Origin: Hafnia psychrotolerans
Lineage (GTDB): Bacteria; Pseudomonadota; Gammaproteobacteria; Enterobacterales; Enterobacteriaceae
Length of the DNA stretch: 64,000 nucleotides
NCBI RefSeq assembly: GCF_014639435.1
Contig: NZ_BMFZ01000007.1
Location: 223,860 to 287,859 of the forward strand
Direction: 5' to 3'
In this document: piece after piece, positions 7,761 to 20,472 of the stretch
How positions within the stretch are numbered: the first letter of the stretch is position 1
How the letters are laid out: the number at the start of each line of letters is the position of its first letter
Position numbers and translations under genes: made by a program
The notes under the pieces: generated by a model
Database searches by the model: none
Seen by the model: only the letters and a program-made list of their open reading frames with translations
What the model was told of the DNA's origin: nothing

Positions 7761-10079
7761 CTAATGGCAATCGCTGCCGGTGCCGGGTTCACAGCAGGCC
7801 GCGACTTTGCGTGGTTGAAGATGAACGCTGACACGGCTGCGGGATTTGCGCAAAGTGAGCAACACCAGTGCATTGAAGATGAGCACGATAAGGATGGTTG
7901 TCGTGCTGCGTCCCGAATGATCGCTGAAAGTTGCTACCTGATAGAACAGCGTTGCCAGAGAATAGGCGACGTTCAGTCCCCAGAAGATGGAGAAGATCAT
8001 CCAACTGCGGCTGGTTTCACGGGCAATCGCGCCCATCACTGAGACACAAGGCACATAAAGCAGTACGAAGATCAGATAGCTATAAGCCGAAATTGCCGAG
8101 CCGAATTTACTGCTCATCACGCCCATTGAGCTGACACCCATTTCGCCGTCGCCTTTGCTGGCTTCGATCGGGTTAGACAGCACGCTGATGCTAAAGGTGT
8201 CTTTCAGACCCTGCCAGGTTTCTTTCACCGCACCACCCAGTTCATCCACCAGATTGAAATTTGCGGCATCAAACTCTTGATTGGCGATGTGTTCGGCGGT
8301 GTAGAGTGTGTTCAGTGTACCGACCACCACTTCTTTCGCCATCGCACCAGTCACCAGACCGACCGTTGCCTGCCAGTTATCCGTATGCACGCCCATCGGC
8401 GCAAGCACCGGTGTCAGCACTTTACTCACCGAAGCCAGCGCCGAGTCATTGATGTTATTCACGGGTTTGCCGCTGAAGGAGAAACTGTTCAGCGCACCGA
8501 TGAACACACTGGCGATCACAATGACTTTACCGGCGCGCAGCACGAAGCCTTTCAGGCGCTGCCAGGTTTGTAGCAGCAGGCTTTTCAAATGCGGAATGTG
8601 GTACACCGGCAGTTCCATCACAAAGGGTGACGCTTCGCCACGCATGATGGTGTATTTCAGCAGCAAGCCGGTGAAAATCGCGACCACAATGCCCAGCAGA
8701 TACAGTGAGAACACGATAGATGCGCCGTCCTGGCCGAAGAAAGCGGCGGAGAAGACGGCAAAAATCGCCAGACGGGCGCCGCAGGACATGAAAGGCGCCA
8801 TCATCACGGTGATCAACCGTTCGCGCGGGGCATCCAGCGTCCGTGCTCCCATGATTGACGGTACGTTACAGCCAAAACCGACGATCAGCGGCACGAAGGA
8901 TTTACCCGGCAGACCGAGTGCCTGCATCAGGCGATCCATCACGAATGCGGCGCGGGCCATATAACCGGAATCTTCAAGGAAGGAGAGGAAGAGGTACATC
9001 ATGCCGATCTGCGGCACCAGCGGCAGCACGGTATTGATACCGCCGCCGATCCCTTGTGCGAGGAAAATGGTCAGCCACTGCGGGAAGTGGAGGGTAAAGC
9101 CAATCCATTGCATGCCCTGAATGAAGATCGCCGCTGAGCCAATATCGAAAATCGGTTGCAGCGCGCCGCCAATGTTGATCGCCAGCACAAACATCAGGTA
9201 CATCACCAGCAGGAAAATCGGCACGCCGAGGAAGCGATTGAGGATCACGCGATCCAGCACTTGCGTGAGTTTATTCGGTGCGGTGAGATGTGAATTGCTG
9301 ATCTCGGCGCACAGTAATGCGATGGTTTGATAGCGCGCATCGGCAATCAGCAGCGCAGGATCATCCAGTTGTTGCGCGGCCAGGCGGGCTCTCACATCTG
9401 GCAGTAATTGAAGTGCGTTACCCGCGTGACTCTGGCTGTAAATATCGCCCTCAAGAATTTGCAGTGCCAGCCAGCGGCGTTGTTGCAGTGCCATGTCCTG
9501 CGGCATTTCTGCGGCGAGAACGTCCACTTCCTGTTGTAGCGCAGGATGATAAGTCACGCGTTCCAGCGACGTGGCCTGCGGCAGTTGATCGATGGCTGTT
9601 TTCAGTTCTTTAATGCCTGAAGCACGCGTTGAGACTAGCGCTACTACCGGACAACCCAGACGGGCTGACAGTGCCGGAATATCGATATGGATGTTCTGGA
9701 TTTTGGCGATGTCGAGCATATTCAGCGCGACGATGCACGGAATGCCGAGTTCGAGCAGTTGCAGTGTCAGATAGAGATTACGTTCAAGGTTTGAGGCATC
9801 GATGACGTTGATCATCAGATCGGCCTCGCCACTCAGGATGTAATGACAAGCAATCTGTTCGTCGAGTGAGGTTTGCTCTGACATGGTGGTCAGCGAATAG
9901 GTGCCTGGCAAATCGACCAGCGTGATTTTGTGTTCTTCGGTGACGAAATGGCCTTCTTTACGTTCGACGGTCACGCCGGCCCAGTTGCCGACACGTTGAC
10001 GCGAGCCAGTCAACTGATTGAAAAGCGTCGTTTTACCTGAGTTCGGATTACCAATTAAACCAATGGTCAGTGCTTTCAT
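7761..10079 (-). CDS. feoB: Fe(II) transporter protein B
   Basis: 772 residues. The N-terminal G domain shows G1 GNPNSGKT (residues 10-17), G3 DLPG (56-59) and G4 NMLD (about 119-122). A helical GDI-like region follows, then a membrane domain with two Gate repeats in the second half. The C-terminus is cysteine-containing ([13 protein letters not shown]). It imports ferrous iron across the inner membrane, chiefly under anaerobic or acidic conditions. Transcribed leftward between feoA (63-base gap) and feoC (8-base gap). Confidence 0.96.
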   Translation of the reverse strand: MKALTIGLIGNPNSGKTTLFNQLTGSRQRVGNWAGVTVERKEGHFVTEEHKITLVDLPGTYSLTTMSEQTSLDEQIACHYILSGEADLMINVIDASNLERNLYLTLQLLELGIPCIVALNMLDIAKIQNIHIDIPALSARLGCPVVALVSTRASGIKELKTAIDQLPQATSLERVTYHPALQQEVDVLAAEMPQDMALQQRRWLALQILEGDIYSQSHAGNALQLLPDVRARLAAQQLDDPALLIADARYQTIALLCAEISNSHLTAPNKLTQVLDRVILNRFLGVPIFLLVMYLMFVLAINIGGALQPIFDIGSAAIFIQGMQWIGFTLHFPQWLTIFLAQGIGGGINTVLPLVPQIGMMYLFLSFLEDSGYMARAAFVMDRLMQALGLPGKSFVPLIVGFGCNVPSIMGARTLDAPRERLITVMMAPFMSCGARLAIFAVFSAAFFGQDGASIVFSLYLLGIVVAIFTGLLLKYTIMRGEASPFVMELPVYHIPHLKSLLLQTWQRLKGFVLRAGKVIVIASVFIGALNSFSFSGKPVNNINDSALASVSKVLTPVLAPMGVHTDNWQATVGLVTGAMAKEVVVGTLNTLYTAEHIANQEFDAANFNLVDELGGAVKETWQGLKDTFSISVLSNPIEASKGDGEMGVSSMGVMSSKFGSAISAYSYLIFVLLYVPCVSVMGAIARETSRSWMIFSIFWGLNVAYSLATLFYQVATFSDHSGRSTTTILIVLIFNALVLLTLRKSRSRVSVHLQPRKVAACCEPGTGSDCH

Positions 10080-10142
10080 ACGTTTTGTCTGCGTGGGAAA
10101 AGGAGGGAGATACGGACAGAAAGGACGGCCCGCACTGAAAAA

Positions 10143-10370
10143 TTAACAGGCCTGGATTTCAAGTTTCAGCAGATCGAGATCTTTCCTGCGAACCACCAGG
10201 TTGGTGCGGCGGGTTTCGATCTGTATCGGATCCCCCATCGGTGCGACGCGGATAACGTTGAAAAGTGATCCCGGCAACATGCCCAGCGATAGCAGTTTCT
10301 GGCGGTACGCCGGGCTGATTTCATGAGAGAAACCGATGATTTTGTAAGCACGTTGTGATTGAAGTTGCAT
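10143..10370 (-). CDS. feoA: Ferrous iron transport protein A
   Basis: 75 residues, SH3-like FeoA fold, first gene of feoABC. The protein interacts with FeoB and is needed for Fe(II) uptake. The start [14 protein letters not shown] at 10370 gives the standard length with GAGGAAC directly upstream; the frame stays open further upstream, but those residues are not family-like. A candidate Fur box and -10 element lie 130-190 bases upstream. Confidence 0.93.
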   Translation of the reverse strand: MQLQSQRAYKIIGFSHEISPAYRQKLLSLGMLPGSLFNVIRVAPMGDPIQIETRRTNLVVRRKDLDLLKLEIQAC

Positions 10371-10500
10371 AGTTCCTCGTGAATCGAACAGGCCTTTTTT
10401 GGGCAGCGTTGAGAAAATGCTACGCCGCGCTTCTCTGCCCGGTGATCCCACTTAATTGCGATGTATGTTGCCAAAAAACTACTCAGAAATTGTCGGGATC

Positions 10501-10557
10501 AGTATAGCGGCACACTGGATACGCAAAGTAGTACAAATCGGAATAGTTATCATAAGT
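10501..10557 (-). promoter_or_regulatory. Candidate feoABC promoter with Fur-like box
   Basis: On the minus strand a TATACT -10-like hexamer lies at 10506-10501. A 19-base segment at 10557-10539 matches the Fur consensus GATAATGATAATCATTATC at 11 of 19 positions by hand alignment, with the core ATGATAA-TATT. The -35 element is weak. Iron repression by Fur is established for feo in E. coli; this exact site is my inference. I did not find a perfect FNR box here. Confidence 0.35.
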
Positions 10558-10712
10558 AGTACGCGTATGGCTTCAAAAGAAAAGAAGTCTGCTTCTTCAA
10601 AAGGTTCTCTACCGCGTTGCTATCCTATGCCGGTGTGATGCCCGTTTTATTGATTTAACTCAGTGATTGATTCATTAGGAAAGACTTTAAAAAATGACAC
10701 AATGAGCGACAT

Positions 10713-10741
10713 AAAAAAGCCGCTAATATTCAGCGGCTTTA
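10713..10741 (-). terminator. Intrinsic terminator of tex
   Basis: Nine-base stem AAAGCCGCT / AGCGGCTTT (10716-10724 with 10732-10740). On the minus strand it is followed by a run of T, 26 bases beyond the tex stop codon. Confidence 0.85.
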
Positions 10742-10766
10742 GGTTAGCAGGGGACCCACAGAAAAT

Positions 10767-13100
10767 TTAGCGTTTTTTGCCGAGCGCAGCAGCCAGTGCA
10801 TCGGCCATCGCATTATTGCCTGCCGGAGCCGCATTGCGACTGGCCGGTTTGTTCGGCGCCTGACGTTGTTGTGCATCACGGTGACTGTTTGCCGCAGGTG
10901 CTGATGGACGGCGCGCCGGGGCTTCACCGGGTTGCTCATCCAAACGCATCGTCAGAGCAATACGTTTACGTTGCAGATCCACTTCCATGACTTTAACTTT
11001 GACGATATCACCTGCTTTCACCACCGTGTGCGGGTCTTCGACAAATTTGTTCGCCAGAGATGAGATGTGCACCAGACCATCCTGATGAACACCGATGTCA
11101 ACGAATGCACCAAAGTTGGTGACGTTAGTGACTGAGCCTTCGAGGATCATGCCGGGCATCAGGTCATTCATGGTTTCCACGCCATCAGCAAAGGTGGCGG
11201 TTTTGAACTCAGGGCGCGGATCGTGTCCTGGTTTTTCCAGCTCTTTGATGATGTCGGTGACAGTCGGCATGCCGAATTGATCATCGGTAAATTCGCTGGC
11301 TTTCAGAGCACGCAGTGCGTTGGCGTCGCCCATCAGCTCTTTCAGCGCGAGATGGGTCGCCGCCAGAATACGCTGCACAACCGGATAGGTTTCCGGGTGA
11401 ACGGTTGAGGCGTCCAGCGGGTTGTCACCCTGGTTGATACGCAGGAAGCCCGCACATTGTTCGAAGGCTTTCGGCCCCAAACGACTGACTTTCAGCAGTT
11501 GCGCACGGTTACGGAACTGGCCGTTTTCATCGCGCCAATTCACAATATTTTGCGCCATCATGCGGGTCAAACCGGCGACGCGGGTCAGTAGTGGCACCGA
11601 CGCGGTGTTGAGATCCACACCCACGGCGTTCACGCAGTCTTCCACCACAGTGTCGAGTTTCTTCGCCAACTGACTCTGGCTGACGTCGTGCTGATACTGG
11701 CCGACACCGATGGATTTCGGATCGATTTTCACCAGCTCGGCCAGCGGATCTTGCAAACGACGGGCGATAGAGACCGCGCCGCGAATGGATACGTCCAGAT
11801 CCGGGAATTCCAGTGCCGCCAGCTCGGAGGCGGAATAGACCGATGCCCCGGCTTCACTTACGATGACTTTCTGCGCTTTTACCGCCGGGAACTGTTTTTG
11901 CAGCTCGATGAAGAAGCGTTCAGTTTCACGCGAAGCCGTGCCGTTGCCGATCGCCACCAACTCAACGTTATGCTTGATGCACAGTGCTGCTACCTGTTGC
12001 GCGGCTTTTGCTGCCTGACCGGTATGTGGATAAACCGTATCAATGTCCACCAGTTTCCCGGTGTTATCCACAACGGCGACTTTTACACCGGTACGTAAAC
12101 CCGGATCGAGGCCCATGGTTGCGCGCATTCCGGCCGGAGCCGCCATCAGCAAGTCGTGCATGTTACGGGCAAATACGTTGATGGCTTCATCTTCAGCGCG
12201 TTCGCGAAGGGTACTCATCAGTTCGGTTTCGAGATGCAGGAGTACTTTGATACGCCATGTCCAATTCACGACTGCACGGCGCCAAACGTCGGCGGGCGCA
12301 TTGTTCAGGCGCAGACCGAGATGATCGATGATTAACTGCTCGGCATAACTTTCTTTCGGTGGTTCGTCGTGCTGTGGATCGGCATTCAGCGCCAACTGCA
12401 ACACGCCTTCGTTGCGGCCACGGAACATAGCCAGTGCACGGTGTGAAGGCACTTGAGAAATCGGTTCGTGGTGATCGAAGTAATCGCGGAATTTAGCTCC
12501 TTCCTGCTCTTTGCCATCGACCATACGCGACACCAGATGCGCATTTTTCCACAAATAGTGGCGGACTTTCGCCAGCAGGGCAGCATCTTCTGCAAAACGC
12601 TCCATCAGAATGTAGCGTGCGCCGTCGAGGGCGGCTTTGGTATCTGCGACGCCCTTATCAGCATCAACAAATTTGACCGCGGTTGTTTCCGGATCGTTTT
12701 GTGGCTCATGCCACAGCAATTCAGCAAGCGGTTCCAGCCCGGCTTCGATTGCGATCTGTCCACGGGTACGGCGTTTAGGTTTATAAGGCAGGTATAAATC
12801 TTCCAGCTCGGTTTTACTCAGCGTGCTCTTGATCGCTTTAGCCAGTTCATCGCTCAGTTTCCCCTGATCCTCTATGGATTTGAGAATAGTCTGGCGTCGG
12901 TCTTCGAGTTCACGCAGATAACTCAGACGGGTGTCCAACTGACGCAGTTGGGTATCATCCAACCCACCGGTGACTTCCTTACGATACCGTGCAATAAACG
13001 GCACGGTATTACCTTCATCCAGCAAGCGTACCACGGAAGCAACCTGCTCCGGGCGAACCTGCAATTCAGTTGCGATAATGCGGCTCAGTTGATCATTCAT
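10767..13100 (-). CDS. tex: Tex, S1-domain RNA-binding transcription accessory protein
   Basis: 777 residues (E. coli YhgF/Tex about 773). Order visible: helical N-terminal Tex domain, YqgF/RNase H-like domain around the [16 protein letters not shown] motif near residue 330, helix-hairpin-helix region ([16 protein letters not shown]), then an S1 domain (about 645-715, [20 protein letters not shown]). The C-terminal tail is rich in Ala, Pro, Asn and Arg. Tex binds nucleic acid and is linked to stress tolerance and transcription. Single gene, divergent from nothing close; greB lies upstream on the same strand with a 123-base gap. Confidence 0.95.
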   Translation of the reverse strand: MNDQLSRIIATELQVRPEQVASVVRLLDEGNTVPFIARYRKEVTGGLDDTQLRQLDTRLSYLRELEDRRQTILKSIEDQGKLSDELAKAIKSTLSKTELEDLYLPYKPKRRTRGQIAIEAGLEPLAELLWHEPQNDPETTAVKFVDADKGVADTKAALDGARYILMERFAEDAALLAKVRHYLWKNAHLVSRMVDGKEQEGAKFRDYFDHHEPISQVPSHRALAMFRGRNEGVLQLALNADPQHDEPPKESYAEQLIIDHLGLRLNNAPADVWRRAVVNWTWRIKVLLHLETELMSTLRERAEDEAINVFARNMHDLLMAAPAGMRATMGLDPGLRTGVKVAVVDNTGKLVDIDTVYPHTGQAAKAAQQVAALCIKHNVELVAIGNGTASRETERFFIELQKQFPAVKAQKVIVSEAGASVYSASELAALEFPDLDVSIRGAVSIARRLQDPLAELVKIDPKSIGVGQYQHDVSQSQLAKKLDTVVEDCVNAVGVDLNTASVPLLTRVAGLTRMMAQNIVNWRDENGQFRNRAQLLKVSRLGPKAFEQCAGFLRINQGDNPLDASTVHPETYPVVQRILAATHLALKELMGDANALRALKASEFTDDQFGMPTVTDIIKELEKPGHDPRPEFKTATFADGVETMNDLMPGMILEGSVTNVTNFGAFVDIGVHQDGLVHISSLANKFVEDPHTVVKAGDIVKVKVMEVDLQRKRIALTMRLDEQPGEAPARRPSAPAANSHRDAQQRQAPNKPASRNAAPAGNNAMADALAAALGKKR

Positions 13101-13223
13101 AAGTCTGGTATCTGTTTTCTTTGGTTAAGAGACATAAAAGCAGGGGGACAGTTATACGTTTTGAAGGTCAGAAATACCAGTGATCCAGACCTTCTGACTG
13201 GCGTTTTGAGAGTTATGAACGGT

Positions 13224-13712
13224 TTACGGATCTGGGTACTCTTCACCGTAATGAATTTCATTGATGTACCACAGTGCATCGCCTACTGGTGTCTGCACTA
13301 TGGTGCTGTCGCCAACCTCTTTTTTCAGTAAAGCGCGCGCCATCGGTGCGTCGATGGAGATGTAATCTTTACGGCCAAAAATTTCGTCATAACCAACGAC
13401 GCGAAAACGTTTCACATCTCCTGCGTCATTTTCCACTTCCACCCAGGCGCCAAAGAACACTTTGCCATCCTGCTGCGGTGAGTGATCGACAATGCGTAAC
13501 TCTTCCATGCATTTGGTTAGATAACGAATGCGACGATCTATTTCCCGCAGCCGTTTTTTATTGTACTGGTAATCGGCATTCTCACTGCGATCGCCAAGGC
13601 TGGCAGCCCAGGTGACTTTTTTTGTCACTTCAGGCCGCTCTTCGCGCCAGAGAAAATCCAGCTCTTGCTTGAGCTTGTTATAACCTTCGCGGGTAATGAG
13701 TTTGGTTTTCAT
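13224..13712 (-). CDS. greB: Transcription elongation factor GreB
   Basis: 162 residues. It has an N-terminal antiparallel coiled coil (about 1-76) with the acidic tip Asp41/Glu44 in GDRSENADY, then a C-terminal FKBP-like domain. It enters the RNA polymerase secondary channel and stimulates transcript cleavage in backtracked complexes. The GreB rather than GreA assignment rests on the basic patch KKRLREIDRRIRYL and on its position divergent from ompR, as in E. coli. Confidence 0.95.
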   Translation of the reverse strand: MKTKLITREGYNKLKQELDFLWREERPEVTKKVTWAASLGDRSENADYQYNKKRLREIDRRIRYLTKCMEELRIVDHSPQQDGKVFFGAWVEVENDAGDVKRFRVVGYDEIFGRKDYISIDAPMARALLKKEVGDSTIVQTPVGDALWYINEIHYGEEYPDP

Positions 13713-13996
13713 ATTTTTTTCACAGAGTAAGCCTGTTCGTCAATGTGGGATCTTTCCACCGCTGATGGGATGCTACAATATTACTAACGCGATTTCGTGG
13801 TAAAGAGATAGAGTGCCGGGAAGCGTACTTTTAAGAATGGAATTGGGCTTGTTGGTCGAAAATTGTTGATAAATTGGGAAAAACATAAGCTTTGTAACAA
13901 TTTCGACTAGAATGTATACCATTAATCGCTGTCTGTCTTAGCCCATTTTTTTAACAATACAGGCTTGGGTATTAATGCCTTTGGGAGTAATAAAAA

Positions 13997-16074
<2,078 letters not shown>

Positions 16075-16077
16075 ATG

Positions 16078-16098
16078 AAAGGGGCGTATGCCCCTTTT
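16078..16098 (+). terminator. Intrinsic terminator of ompR-envZ
   Basis: Eight-base stem AAAGGGGC / GCCCCTTT with loop GTAT and a TTTT tail, three bases after the envZ stop codon. Confidence 0.85.
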
Positions 16099-16112
16099 AC
16101 CTCTCTTAATCT

Positions 16113-16454
16113 TTCAAATTCAAATTCAAATTCAAAGAACAGAGCTGCTTTTATCTTTTAAAAATGTTGAGGCCGCATTCAAAAATACCGCCGGAGGAGA
16201 GGTGGAAAACCGCGCGTCTGTTTGCGCGGGTTGGAACCCGAACGGAGGGAACCGCAACGCGGCGGAATTTTGCGGCTGTAACAGAGATTCCTGAAACACG
16301 GCCATTGTGACCAGCAAAGCAGCGGAGTGAATAAAACGCGGGATTGGTAAGGGGATTCGTTTCAATCCCCTTACCCCGTTGTGGGCCGGCGCTCACGACC
16401 TTGACCTTCAGGCCGGTTTGGGTGGCAACCCAAGGTCTTGCTTTTGAATTTAAA
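16113..16454. repeat. Structured intergenic block, probable dispersed repeat
   Basis: The envZ-pckA gap (16075-16471) holds no gene I can support. It starts with a short tandem run of AAATTC units (16116-16137) and contains a 10-base perfect hairpin TAAGGGGATT / AATCCCCTTA (about 16348-16374) and a smaller TTGGGT / ACCCAA hairpin (about 16417-16434). The inverted words AAATTCAAA and TTTGAATTT sit near the two ends. The small minus-strand frames resemble, in my memory, short hypothetical proteins annotated many times in Enterobacterales genomes. That is characteristic of a dispersed non-coding element rather than a gene, but I cannot verify copies from one window. Confidence 0.5.
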
Positions 16455-16471
16455 AAGTTTCCTAAAGCTTT

Positions 16472-18091
16472 TTAAAGCGTAGGCCCCGCACTGACCAGCC
16501 GCGCCCCTGCTTCTGTATCTGTATACTTATCAAAATTCGTGACAAACCGCTGCGCAAGATCATGCGCCTTCTCCTCCCACTGTTCACGACTGGCGTAAGT
16601 GTTACGCGGGTCGAGAATATGGGTGTCCACGCCCGTTAATTCAGTGGGTACGGCGAGGTTAAAGATCGGCAGTGTAAAGGTTTCTGCTTCATCAATTTTG
16701 CCGCTAAGAATAGCGTCGATGATTGCGCGGGTGTTCTGAATCGAAATACGCTTGCCGGTACCATTCCAACCGGTATTCACCAGATAAGCTTGAGCACCCG
16801 CGGCCTGCATGCGCTTGACCAGGACTTCGGCATATTGGGTAGGGTGTAGCATCAGGAATGCCGCGCCGAAGCAGGCAGAGAAAGTTGGCGTTGGTTCTGT
16901 AACGCCCCGCTCTGTACCCGCTAGCTTGGCAGTGAAGCCGGACAGGAAGTGGTATTGCGTCTGGTCGGCGCTCAGGCGGGAGACTGGCGGCAGAACGCCA
17001 AAGGCATCGGCGGTCAGGAAGATCACTTTGGTGGCATGACCCGCCTTCGATACCGGTTTAACGATATTGTGAATATGGTAAATCGGATAGGAGACGCGGG
17101 TGTTTTCAGTTTTAGCGTTGTCGTCAAAGTCGATTTTACCGTCTGCGCTGACGACGATATTTTCCAGCAGGGCGTCACGGATGATAGCGCCGTAAATATC
17201 GGGTTCGGCCTCTTTACTCAGCTTGATGGTTTTGGCGTAACAACCGCCTTCGAAATTGAATACACCGTCGTCATCCCAACCATGTTCATCATCGCCAATC
17301 AATTTACGTTTAGGGTCGGTGGAGAGCGTGGTTTTACCGGTGCCTGACAATCCGAAGAAAATCGCGACATCATCTTTTTCGCCCACGTTAGCAGAGCAAT
17401 GCATTGAGGCAATGCCTTTGAGTGGTAAGAGGTAGTTCATTACTGAGAACATTCCTTTCTTCATCTCTCCGCCGTACCAGGTGCCGCCGATCAACTGGAT
17501 GCGTTCAGTCAGGTTGAATGCAACAAAATTCTCGGAGTTTAATCCCTGCTGCTGCCAGTTCGGGTTGGTGCATTTTGCGCCATTCATTACGATGAAATCG
17601 GGCTCGAAGTTTTCGAGTTCGCTCTCACTGGGACGGATGAACATGTTTTTGACGAAATGGGCTTGCCAGGCGACTTCGGTAATGAATCGGACTTTTAGGC
17701 GTGAGTCGGGGTTTGCACCACAAAATGCATCAATGATGAACAGGCGTTTGCCAGAGAGTTGCTCAGTCACCAGGGATTTAAGTGCACACCATACTTCTTG
17801 CGTCAGCGGGTGATTGTCGTTTTTCCCTTTGCCCTGATCGGCCCACCAGACAGTATCGCGGGTGGTATCATCGCGCACGATGTATTTATCTTTCGGCGAG
17901 CGTCCGGTGAAAATACCGGTGTCTACGTTGATCGCACCAAGCTCAGTGACCTGACCGTGCTCAAAACCCTTAAGACCCGGTGCCGTTTCCTCTTTGAAAA
18001 GTAAGTCATAATCCGGGTTGTAGATGATGTCGCTCGTGTCGTTGATACCATAGGTGGCCAGCGTTTCTTTGGTGAGATGACGTGTTGGCAT
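16472..18091 (-). CDS. pckA: Phosphoenolpyruvate carboxykinase (ATP)
   Basis: 539 residues, ATP-dependent type. It converts oxaloacetate and ATP to phosphoenolpyruvate, the first step of gluconeogenesis. Visible motifs: P-loop GLSGTGKTT (kinase-1a), kinase-2 [12 protein letters not shown], substrate loop RSPKDKYIV with its arginine near residue 64. Length matches E. coli (540). Monocistronic in appearance; the upstream 243-base region carries the promoter, which in E. coli responds to CRP. Confidence 0.97.
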   Translation of the reverse strand: MPTRHLTKETLATYGINDTSDIIYNPDYDLLFKEETAPGLKGFEHGQVTELGAINVDTGIFTGRSPKDKYIVRDDTTRDTVWWADQGKGKNDNHPLTQEVWCALKSLVTEQLSGKRLFIIDAFCGANPDSRLKVRFITEVAWQAHFVKNMFIRPSESELENFEPDFIVMNGAKCTNPNWQQQGLNSENFVAFNLTERIQLIGGTWYGGEMKKGMFSVMNYLLPLKGIASMHCSANVGEKDDVAIFFGLSGTGKTTLSTDPKRKLIGDDEHGWDDDGVFNFEGGCYAKTIKLSKEAEPDIYGAIIRDALLENIVVSADGKIDFDDNAKTENTRVSYPIYHIHNIVKPVSKAGHATKVIFLTADAFGVLPPVSRLSADQTQYHFLSGFTAKLAGTERGVTEPTPTFSACFGAAFLMLHPTQYAEVLVKRMQAAGAQAYLVNTGWNGTGKRISIQNTRAIIDAILSGKIDEAETFTLPIFNLAVPTELTGVDTHILDPRNTYASREQWEEKAHDLAQRFVTNFDKYTDTEAGARLVSAGPTL

Positions 18092-18283
18092 ATCCCTGCT
18101 CCTAAATCGAATGATCGAACCTGAACGGCCAGTCAGCCGTTATGATTAAATTGACTGTAATTGTAGAGTGTTATGACTTTTTATCCGCGATAGCTATCAA
18201 AGAATAGCACCAGTGACGGGGTTTTTAGTGATTCTGCGAGACAGTGCACGGGAATGGTGTAACGGAAGAAAACGGCTTTATTT

Positions 18284-18316
18284 AAGGCGGAGCAATGTCA
18301 GATATTGCTCCGCCTT
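18284..18316 (-). terminator. Hairpin behind hslO
   Basis: Thirteen-base perfect stem AAGGCGGAGCAAT / ATTGCTCCGCCTT (18284-18296 with 18304-18316), 18 bases beyond the hslO stop. The following T run is weak (minus strand AAATAAAG), so termination efficiency is uncertain. Confidence 0.6.
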
Positions 18317-18334
18317 ACGGTGAGTTAATGGTGC

Positions 18335-19219
18335 TTAGTGAACTGAGCCGTCGGCCTCTGGCAGACTCCCGCTGGCTTTCAGCGTCGCCATATCCATGGC
18401 ATCAAAGACATAATCGCTGCCGCAGTAGTCGCAATGCATTTCGATTTTGCCGTCTTCTTCCAACATTTCTAGCACTTCTTCGCCCGGGAGCGTCATCAGC
18501 GCATCGGCACAACGGTCACGTGAGCAAGTGCAACGGAAACAGACATCCTGTGGTTCATATAGGGTGACTTCTTCCTGATGGTACAGGCGATACAGCACTT
18601 CATTGGCAGGTAGGCTAAAAAGCTCGTCTGCTTTTATCGTGTGAGTCAATTGAGCCAGATGGCTGAACTCTTCCGGATCGGTTTCCTGCGCCGGGAGCAC
18701 CTGCAATAGCAGTCCGCCTGCCGCCGGTTTATCTTCGAACAGGCCGGTACGAATGAAAATGCGCGTTGGCAACTGCTCTGACTGCATGAAATAGTTTTCC
18801 AGACATTCAGCCAGGGTTTCGCCTTCCAGACCGACCACGCCCTGATAGCGCTCGCCTTCGGTCGGGGAGATCGTGATCACCATGTAACCGTTGCCGATCA
18901 TCTGCCGCAATGTGCTATCTGTGGCAATTTCGCCCTGCAGACGCGCGACACCGCGCATTTCCTGCAGGTTATTACCGTTGATCACCGCCAGTTTTAGTGG
19001 GCCATCGCCCTGTAACTGAACCGTGATGTCGCCATCGAATTTCAACGTAGCGGTCAGCAAGCTGGTCGCTACCAACATCTCGCCGAGCAGGGTTCGGACT
19101 TCAGCAGGATAGTCATGACCAGCAACGATCTGTTGGAATGTCTCGCTGAGCGAAACCAGTTCACCGCGTACGGCGTGATGAGTGAAAAGGTAGCGGTGTA
19201 ATTGGTCGTGATTAGACAT
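18335..19219 (-). CDS. hslO: Redox-regulated chaperone Hsp33
   Basis: 294 residues. The C-terminal zinc-binding redox switch shows the CxC pair in RCTCSRDRC and the CxxC pair in HCDYCGSDY. Zn2+ is held when reduced; disulfides form under oxidative stress and unfold the linker, activating the holdase. The start [11 protein letters not shown] at 19219 is the family N-terminus; the longer open frame upstream overlaps hslR. hslO follows hslR on the same strand, as in E. coli. Confidence 0.95.
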   Translation of the reverse strand: MSNHDQLHRYLFTHHAVRGELVSLSETFQQIVAGHDYPAEVRTLLGEMLVATSLLTATLKFDGDITVQLQGDGPLKLAVINGNNLQEMRGVARLQGEIATDSTLRQMIGNGYMVITISPTEGERYQGVVGLEGETLAECLENYFMQSEQLPTRIFIRTGLFEDKPAAGGLLLQVLPAQETDPEEFSHLAQLTHTIKADELFSLPANEVLYRLYHQEEVTLYEPQDVCFRCTCSRDRCADALMTLPGEEVLEMLEEDGKIEMHCDYCGSDYVFDAMDMATLKASGSLPEADGSVH

Positions 19220-19241
19220 AGATTCTCTCTTAAGGCGCAGG

Positions 19242-19646
19242 TTATTCCATGTCGCCATTTTTAAATTTGATCAGGTCGCGGCGTTCTTTTTTATCCGGAC
19301 GACGGTCCGGATGAGGCATGGCATTCATTTTGCGCGCCAGGGTTACTTTCTCCCGTTTGGCTATGCTTGCCTCAGTTTCTTGATAGATTTTTTGTGCTTC
19401 TTCTGCAGTGCGCCGTTGGGTGGTTAAAGCCAGTACTCTAACCGTTCTTTCGTCATTGCCCTGACGCAGAGTGATTTCGGCGTTCATTTCCATCAACTTG
19501 CTGGGTTTACTGCGCTGACCGTTGTAATGCACTTTGCCGCCGTCAACCATCTCCCGCGCCAACGCACGGGTTTTGTAAAAACGCGCCGCCCACAGCCATT
19601 TGTCGAGGCGAACTGCGTTGTCATCATCTGCTGTTTTACCCTTCAT
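19242..19646 (-). CDS. hslR: Ribosome-associated heat shock protein Hsp15
   Basis: 134 residues. S4-type RNA-binding domain (about 11-70, [18 protein letters not shown]) and a basic C-terminal tail. Hsp15 recycles blocked 50S subunits carrying nascent chains. 22 bases separate it from hslO and 25 from yrfG, so yrfG-hslR-hslO is probably one transcript. Confidence 0.95.
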   Translation of the reverse strand: MKGKTADDDNAVRLDKWLWAARFYKTRALAREMVDGGKVHYNGQRSKPSKLMEMNAEITLRQGNDERTVRVLALTTQRRTAEEAQKIYQETEASIAKREKVTLARKMNAMPHPDRRPDKKERRDLIKFKNGDME

Positions 19647-19671
19647 GCTTTTTTCCCAAAGTCAGCGATGA

Positions 19672-20361
19672 TCAAGCGACCTTGCCAGCTACCGGATGAA
19701 TCAAAGGTATCAGGTGGCGATAATCGTTAATCGACGGATGTGCGACAAATGACTTATCCGGTTGGGTGGAATCTGGATTTTCTATGCCCAGACAATAGCG
19801 GATACCAAAGGTCTTTGCCGCATTGAGGATAGGTTCACCGTCATCGACAAACAGCGTACGTTCCGGGTTAAAACCGGTCTGTTGTTGAACTGCCGCCCAC
19901 AGTCGCTGATCTTCCTTTGGATAACCAAATGTGTGGGTGGAAAGTAATAAATCAAGGTGCTGGTCCAAACCCGTATGCTGACATTTCACCGCCAGGCTGT
20001 GCGGATGCGCATTGGTCAGCAAAATAGCGTCGCGGCCACTGTCGTGTAATTGCTGCAAAAATGGCAGCGTGTCGTCGCGCAATTTAGCGTTACTGCCGAT
20101 ATCGGTAGTCATCTTATAGATATCGAGATCCAGTTTCTGGCTCCAGTAATCGAAGCAATACCAGTTCATGGTGTGCTGGACGGCAAGATATTCAGCATGG
20201 ATATACTGCCGCGCCTCTTCGAAGGCGATAGTGCGTTGTCGGCTCAGCGCCAGCGGGACATCCTGCAGCCAGAACTGACTGTCAAAAGCCAAATCTAGCA
20301 ATGTGCCATCCATATCAAGCAGCACGGTATCAATAGTGTTCCAGTCGAAATCCGGGGACAT
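19672..20361 (-). CDS. yrfG: HAD-superfamily nucleotidase YrfG
   Basis: 229 residues (E. coli YrfG 222). HAD motif I LLDMDGTLLDL (about residues 14-24), motif II LLTNAH, motif IV VDDGEPIL. E. coli YrfG hydrolyses purine nucleotides such as GMP and IMP. I chose the ATG at 20361 (GGAG upstream) rather than an open extension ten codons longer. It sits between igaA and hslR on the same strand, 111 bases after igaA. Confidence 0.9.
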   Translation of the reverse strand: MSPDFDWNTIDTVLLDMDGTLLDLAFDSQFWLQDVPLALSRQRTIAFEEARQYIHAEYLAVQHTMNWYCFDYWSQKLDLDIYKMTTDIGSNAKLRDDTLPFLQQLHDSGRDAILLTNAHPHSLAVKCQHTGLDQHLDLLLSTHTFGYPKEDQRLWAAVQQQTGFNPERTLFVDDGEPILNAAKTFGIRYCLGIENPDSTQPDKSFVAHPSINDYRHLIPLIHPVAGKVA

Positions 20362-20472
20362 GGAGGCTCCATCTCGCCTGCTTACTGGCATTATACAGCC
20401 GCTGCAGGGAGCGATGATCGGTGACAGGGAAGGGCTTCAGGGTAGCACAGTGGCCGATGACACAGAAAGTCA

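Larger units (their letters stand above)
10371..10766. other. feoA-tex intergenic region
   Basis: 396 bases without a credible gene. It holds the candidate feo promoter and Fur-like site (10501-10557) and the tex terminator (10713-10741). The rest (10560-10700) is AT-rich with no recognised element. Confidence 0.7.

Noticed and set aside
16116..16137. AAATTC tandem units as a possible CRISPR or iteron array
   Set aside because: Only about three to four six-base units without spacers; too short for a CRISPR array or an origin.
16088..16396. Small open frames between envZ and pckA (both strands)
   Set aside because: No ribosome binding sites or family motifs, overlapping each other in several frames, and covering hairpins. 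Treated as chance frames in a non-coding element.
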